Shown piece by piece: positions 6,433-7,947 of a stretch of DNA of 7,947 nucleotides. The notes below the pieces were generated by a model, which saw only the letters and a program-made list of their open reading frames with translations, made no database searches and was not told the DNA's origin. The stretch's first letter is position 1, and every line of letters begins with the position of its first letter. The DNA is from Desulfobacterales bacterium. GTDB taxonomy: Bacteria; Desulfobacterota; Desulfobacteria; Desulfobacterales; BuS5. The stretch lies in assembly GCA_016735355.1 (NCBI GenBank), contig JAERRQ010000139.1, positions 1 to 7,947 on the forward strand, written 5' to 3'. A program made the translations under genes and the position numbers.

Positions 6433-6482
6433 ATACGCGTAGATTATTTCCTTCCAGTTTCCTAAGGCCAGATTTCATCAAG

Positions 6483-7190
6483 TTATGTCATTTGTGTAAT
6501 CGACAATAGTGATTTCCAGCAGTCAAGCTCGGTGTTATGCGGAAGCTCTTTTTCACGCAAAATGGAAATCATTTTTTTATCGCTGAACCTTAAGGTGGGA
6601 TTTATTTTTAATTCCTCTTCAAGTGTCGAAAAAACATATTTCGGGTCATACTTTTTAAGGAATCCGTCAATGTGGATATTATCCGGTTCTATGGATTTTG
6701 CAGTTTCCAGGTATTCTATCACGTAATCGTGTCCCGCATAAATCAGGGTGTCGAGGGGAAGGGTGAGAAGAAGTTTAATGGATCGTAAAAAACCTTCCTG
6801 GTCACCCGTAAAGCATCTCCCTGCCTTTCCGATAAACAGAGTGTCTCCGGAAAGAAGTATGTTTTTAAAATAATAGACTACGGAATCATGCGTATGGCCT
6901 GGAGTGTGGTAAACATGGACTTGACTACCTTCCAGTTCGAATTCTCCCTTTTTTATAAGATTCGCGATGTCAATATGTTCCGCTGCGGTTGAACCTAAAA
7001 GTGCCCTGTTGCCGACAGTATGGTCAGGATGCGTATGCGTGTTCAAAACATATCTAAGTTCAAGGTTGTGCTTTTTTAAAAAAGAAAGTATTTTTTCAAC
7101 GGAACCCCCATCTATGGCTGCTGCAAATTTTTCTCCATAGATAAGATAGCCCAAATTATCTTCTGAATAACGGAATTGTTTTAGTTTCAT
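6483..7190 (-). CDS. Metallo-beta-lactamase fold hydrolase, glyoxalase II-like
   Basis: Predicted cytoplasmic binuclear-metal thioester hydrolase of the hydroxyacylglutathione hydrolase type. Metal ligands in order: H52, H54, D56 and H57 in THTHPDH (51-57), H99 in TPGHT, D116 in SGDTLF and H154 in YAGHDY. The region after the catalytic domain (SIEPDN 166-171, EEELKINPTLRF 191-202) resembles the C-terminal glyoxalase II domain that contacts glutathione, and the 235 residues are close to the usual 250. The expected reaction is hydrolysis of S-lactoyl-glutathione or a related acyl-thiol; persulfide dioxygenases share the fold. The start ATG 7188-7190 has no good Shine-Dalgarno sequence. A consensus promoter lies about 50 bp upstream. 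It lies upstream of, and on the same strand as, the amidotransferase/GCS2 pair but 191 bp away, so co-transcription is uncertain. Confidence 0.88.
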   Translation of the reverse strand: MKLKQFRYSEDNLGYLIYGEKFAAAIDGGSVEKILSFLKKHNLELRYVLNTHTHPDHTVGNRALLGSTAAEHIDIANLIKKGEFELEGSQVHVYHTPGHTHDSVVYYFKNILLSGDTLFIGKAGRCFTGDQEGFLRSIKLLLTLPLDTLIYAGHDYVIEYLETAKSIEPDNIHIDGFLKKYDPKYVFSTLEEELKINPTLRFSDKKMISILREKELPHNTELDCWKSLLSITQMT

Positions 7191-7246
7191 ATTATGATAA
7201 GGGTAAGTTCTTCATTCTACAGTTTTACGCTTTCACAGAGAGAGAT

Positions 7247-7275
7247 ATTATACATACAATAAGCTTATCTGTCAA
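7247..7275 (-). promoter_or_regulatory. Consensus sigma-70 promoter for the glyoxalase II-like gene
   Basis: On the minus strand, -35 TTGACA (7270-7275) and -10 TATAAT (7247-7252) are both exact consensus, separated by exactly 17 bp. Transcription would start near 7240 and leave a leader of about 50 nt before the ATG at 7190. A tiny frame MKNLPLS ends just before that ATG; I attach no function to it. Confidence 0.85.
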
Positions 7276-7288
7276 GAATGAAGACCAA

Positions 7289-7317
7289 AACCCAATGCCT
7301 CTGGGGGTTATTGGGTT
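7289..7317 (-). terminator. Possible terminator of the trpD transcript
   Basis: AACCCAAT (7289-7296) and ATTGGGTT (7310-7317) form a perfect 8-bp stem with a 13-nt loop. On the minus strand the stem is followed by TTGGTCTTCATTCTT, a broken T-rich stretch. It lies between the trpD/transposase remnant and the promoter at 7247-7275, where a terminator would be expected. The T-run is poor. Confidence 0.4.
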
Positions 7318-7329
7318 CATCGATATTCC

Positions 7330-7537
7330 GGCTGTTTTTTCCAACACCTTTTCCGAATCAACACTTTTCCCCAACGCACGTTGTTGGGGAATTTCCTTGT
7401 GAAAATTATCCGGCATATATTTTGATCGGATTGTATCGACAAATTCCTTTGTCCCGATAATCATCCCATAAACTCTTTTCCTCAATGCTTTTAAACCGAC
7501 CCTTAAATAAATGACCGGAACGAAAATGTGACACCAT
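7330..7537 (-). pseudogene. Remnant of a REP-associated tyrosine transposase (RAYT, IS200/Y1-like)
   Basis: Two pieces in different frames. The first (7537-7484) reads HFRSGHLFKGRFKSI, the HLFxGRFKSI signature that follows the catalytic His motif in RAYT proteins. The second (about 7479-7330) reads KRVYGMIIGTKEFVDTIR and then HKEIPQQRAL, which matches the C-terminal xGSxEFVxxxR segment and its tail. The stretch normally between them (about 60-80 residues, including the YIxLNPVRA block) is gone, as are the N-terminal half with the HUH motif and the 3' end. The downstream frame stays open to 7225, but that tail is promoter DNA. It begins directly after the trpD stop. Within it, 7367-7391 is a perfect 9-bp inverted repeat (TTCCCCAAC / GTTGGGGAA, 7-nt loop). 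Inactive; identification rests on motifs recalled, not on a search. Confidence 0.65.
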
Positions 7538-7538
7538 T

Positions 7539-7947
7539 TTATGATCCCTGCAACTCCCTTAAACGCTCTAATTTTTCAAAAGCTTTGCCGCTTGCAAGAG
7601 CTTCTTTGGCTTTATCAAGTCCCTGGGGATAGCTCTTTACCATATCTGATATATAAAGAGCGGCAGCTGCATTCATGCAGAAAAAATCCGCATCCGGAGT
7701 ATCGTACTCCCCCTTAAGCACTTTAAGGATTCGCATGGCGTTTTCGTACGCGGAACGGCTGCTGGCAATCTTTGAAATCGGAACGGTCTTAAGACCAAAA
7801 TCTTCAGGAGTTACTTCGTAGCTCTGAATGGAGCCGTCTCTTAATTCCACCACCCTGGTTGGCCCTGCGAGGGAAAATTCATCCATGCCTTTATCTTTTT
7901 CCGTGCTGTCGGACATTCCAAAAGGAGCTATGGCCGACGGCATTTTA
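7539..7947 (-). CDS. trpD: Anthranilate phosphoribosyltransferase, C-terminal part (5' end off the window)
   Basis: Transfers the phosphoribosyl group of PRPP to anthranilate, the second step of tryptophan synthesis, in the cytoplasm. Only the last 136 or so of about 340 residues are present; the frame is open to the right edge, so the ATG at 7943 is internal. Recognisable C-terminal features: GMDEFSLAGPTRVVELRDG (the conserved DE/S/G block of the active-site side), the ITPEDFGL-like VTPEDFGL, ENAMRILKVLKGE and NAAAALYISD, then a terminal helix ending LRELQGS. The stop TAA is at 7541-7539. PRPP-binding glycine loops lie in the missing N-terminal part. No further trp gene follows on this strand within the window, so trpD is the last gene of whatever operon enters from the right. 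Confidence 0.9.
   Translation of the reverse strand, partial: KMPSAIAPFGMSDSTEKDKGMDEFSLAGPTRVVELRDGSIQSYEVTPEDFGLKTVPISKIASSRSAYENAMRILKVLKGEYDTPDADFFCMNAAAALYISDMVKSYPQGLDKAKEALASGKAFEKLERLRELQGS

Noticed and set aside
7367..7391. Intrinsic terminator (9-bp stem, TTCCCCAAC / GTTGGGGAA)
   Set aside because: On the minus strand it is followed by A rather than T, and on the plus strand there is no gene for it to terminate. It lies within transposase-derived sequence and is noted there.
7225..7485. An intact 86-residue small protein
   Set aside because: Residues 1-52 match a transposase C-terminal region with its upstream part in another frame, and the last residues are encoded by a consensus promoter. 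It is a decay product, not a gene.

Overview
The window reads like a chromosomal segment of an anaerobic, mid-GC Gram-negative bacterium. A sulfate-reducer-like Desulfobacterota member is my best guess, from the gene repertoire (oxygen-labile class I fumarase, short-form ThiC, an Fe-S CCG-domain remnant) and the repeat-rich intergenic DNA. That placement is inference. Every gene and gene remnant recognised lies on the minus strand, so transcription runs from right to left.

From right to left: the 3' part of trpD (tryptophan synthesis) enters at the right edge. An internally deleted remnant of a REP-associated (IS200/Y1-type) transposase follows its stop codon directly. A consensus sigma-70 promoter then precedes a glyoxalase II-like metallo-beta-lactamase gene. 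A gap of about 190 bp holds a half copy of a dispersed repeat. Next is a tight two-gene unit: a class II asparagine synthetase-type amidotransferase and, 23 bp downstream, a short glutamate-cysteine ligase (GCS2)-family enzyme. A frameshifted C-terminal remnant of a GlcF/LutA-like CCG-domain iron-sulfur protein, carrying a 14-bp tandem repeat, lies between that unit and thiC. After thiC comes a 430-bp non-coding stretch holding a 180-bp imperfect palindrome, a perfect 13-bp-stem hairpin and a 13-bp tandem duplication. A class I fumarase gene then runs off the left edge.

Most of the genes are housekeeping: fumarase (TCA/fumarate metabolism), ThiC (thiamin pyrimidine) and TrpD (tryptophan). The part most likely to be undescribed is the amidotransferase plus GCS2-ligase pair. 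An ATP-dependent gamma-glutamyl (or related) ligase next to a glutamine-dependent amidating enzyme, with a glyoxalase II-like hydrolase just upstream, would suit synthesis and use of an amidated gamma-glutamyl peptide or thiol, in the manner of glutathione amide or the amidated dipeptide osmolytes. This is a hypothesis from gene content only. The second theme is genome decay and mobile DNA: two gene remnants and a family of palindromic repeats surround this module.
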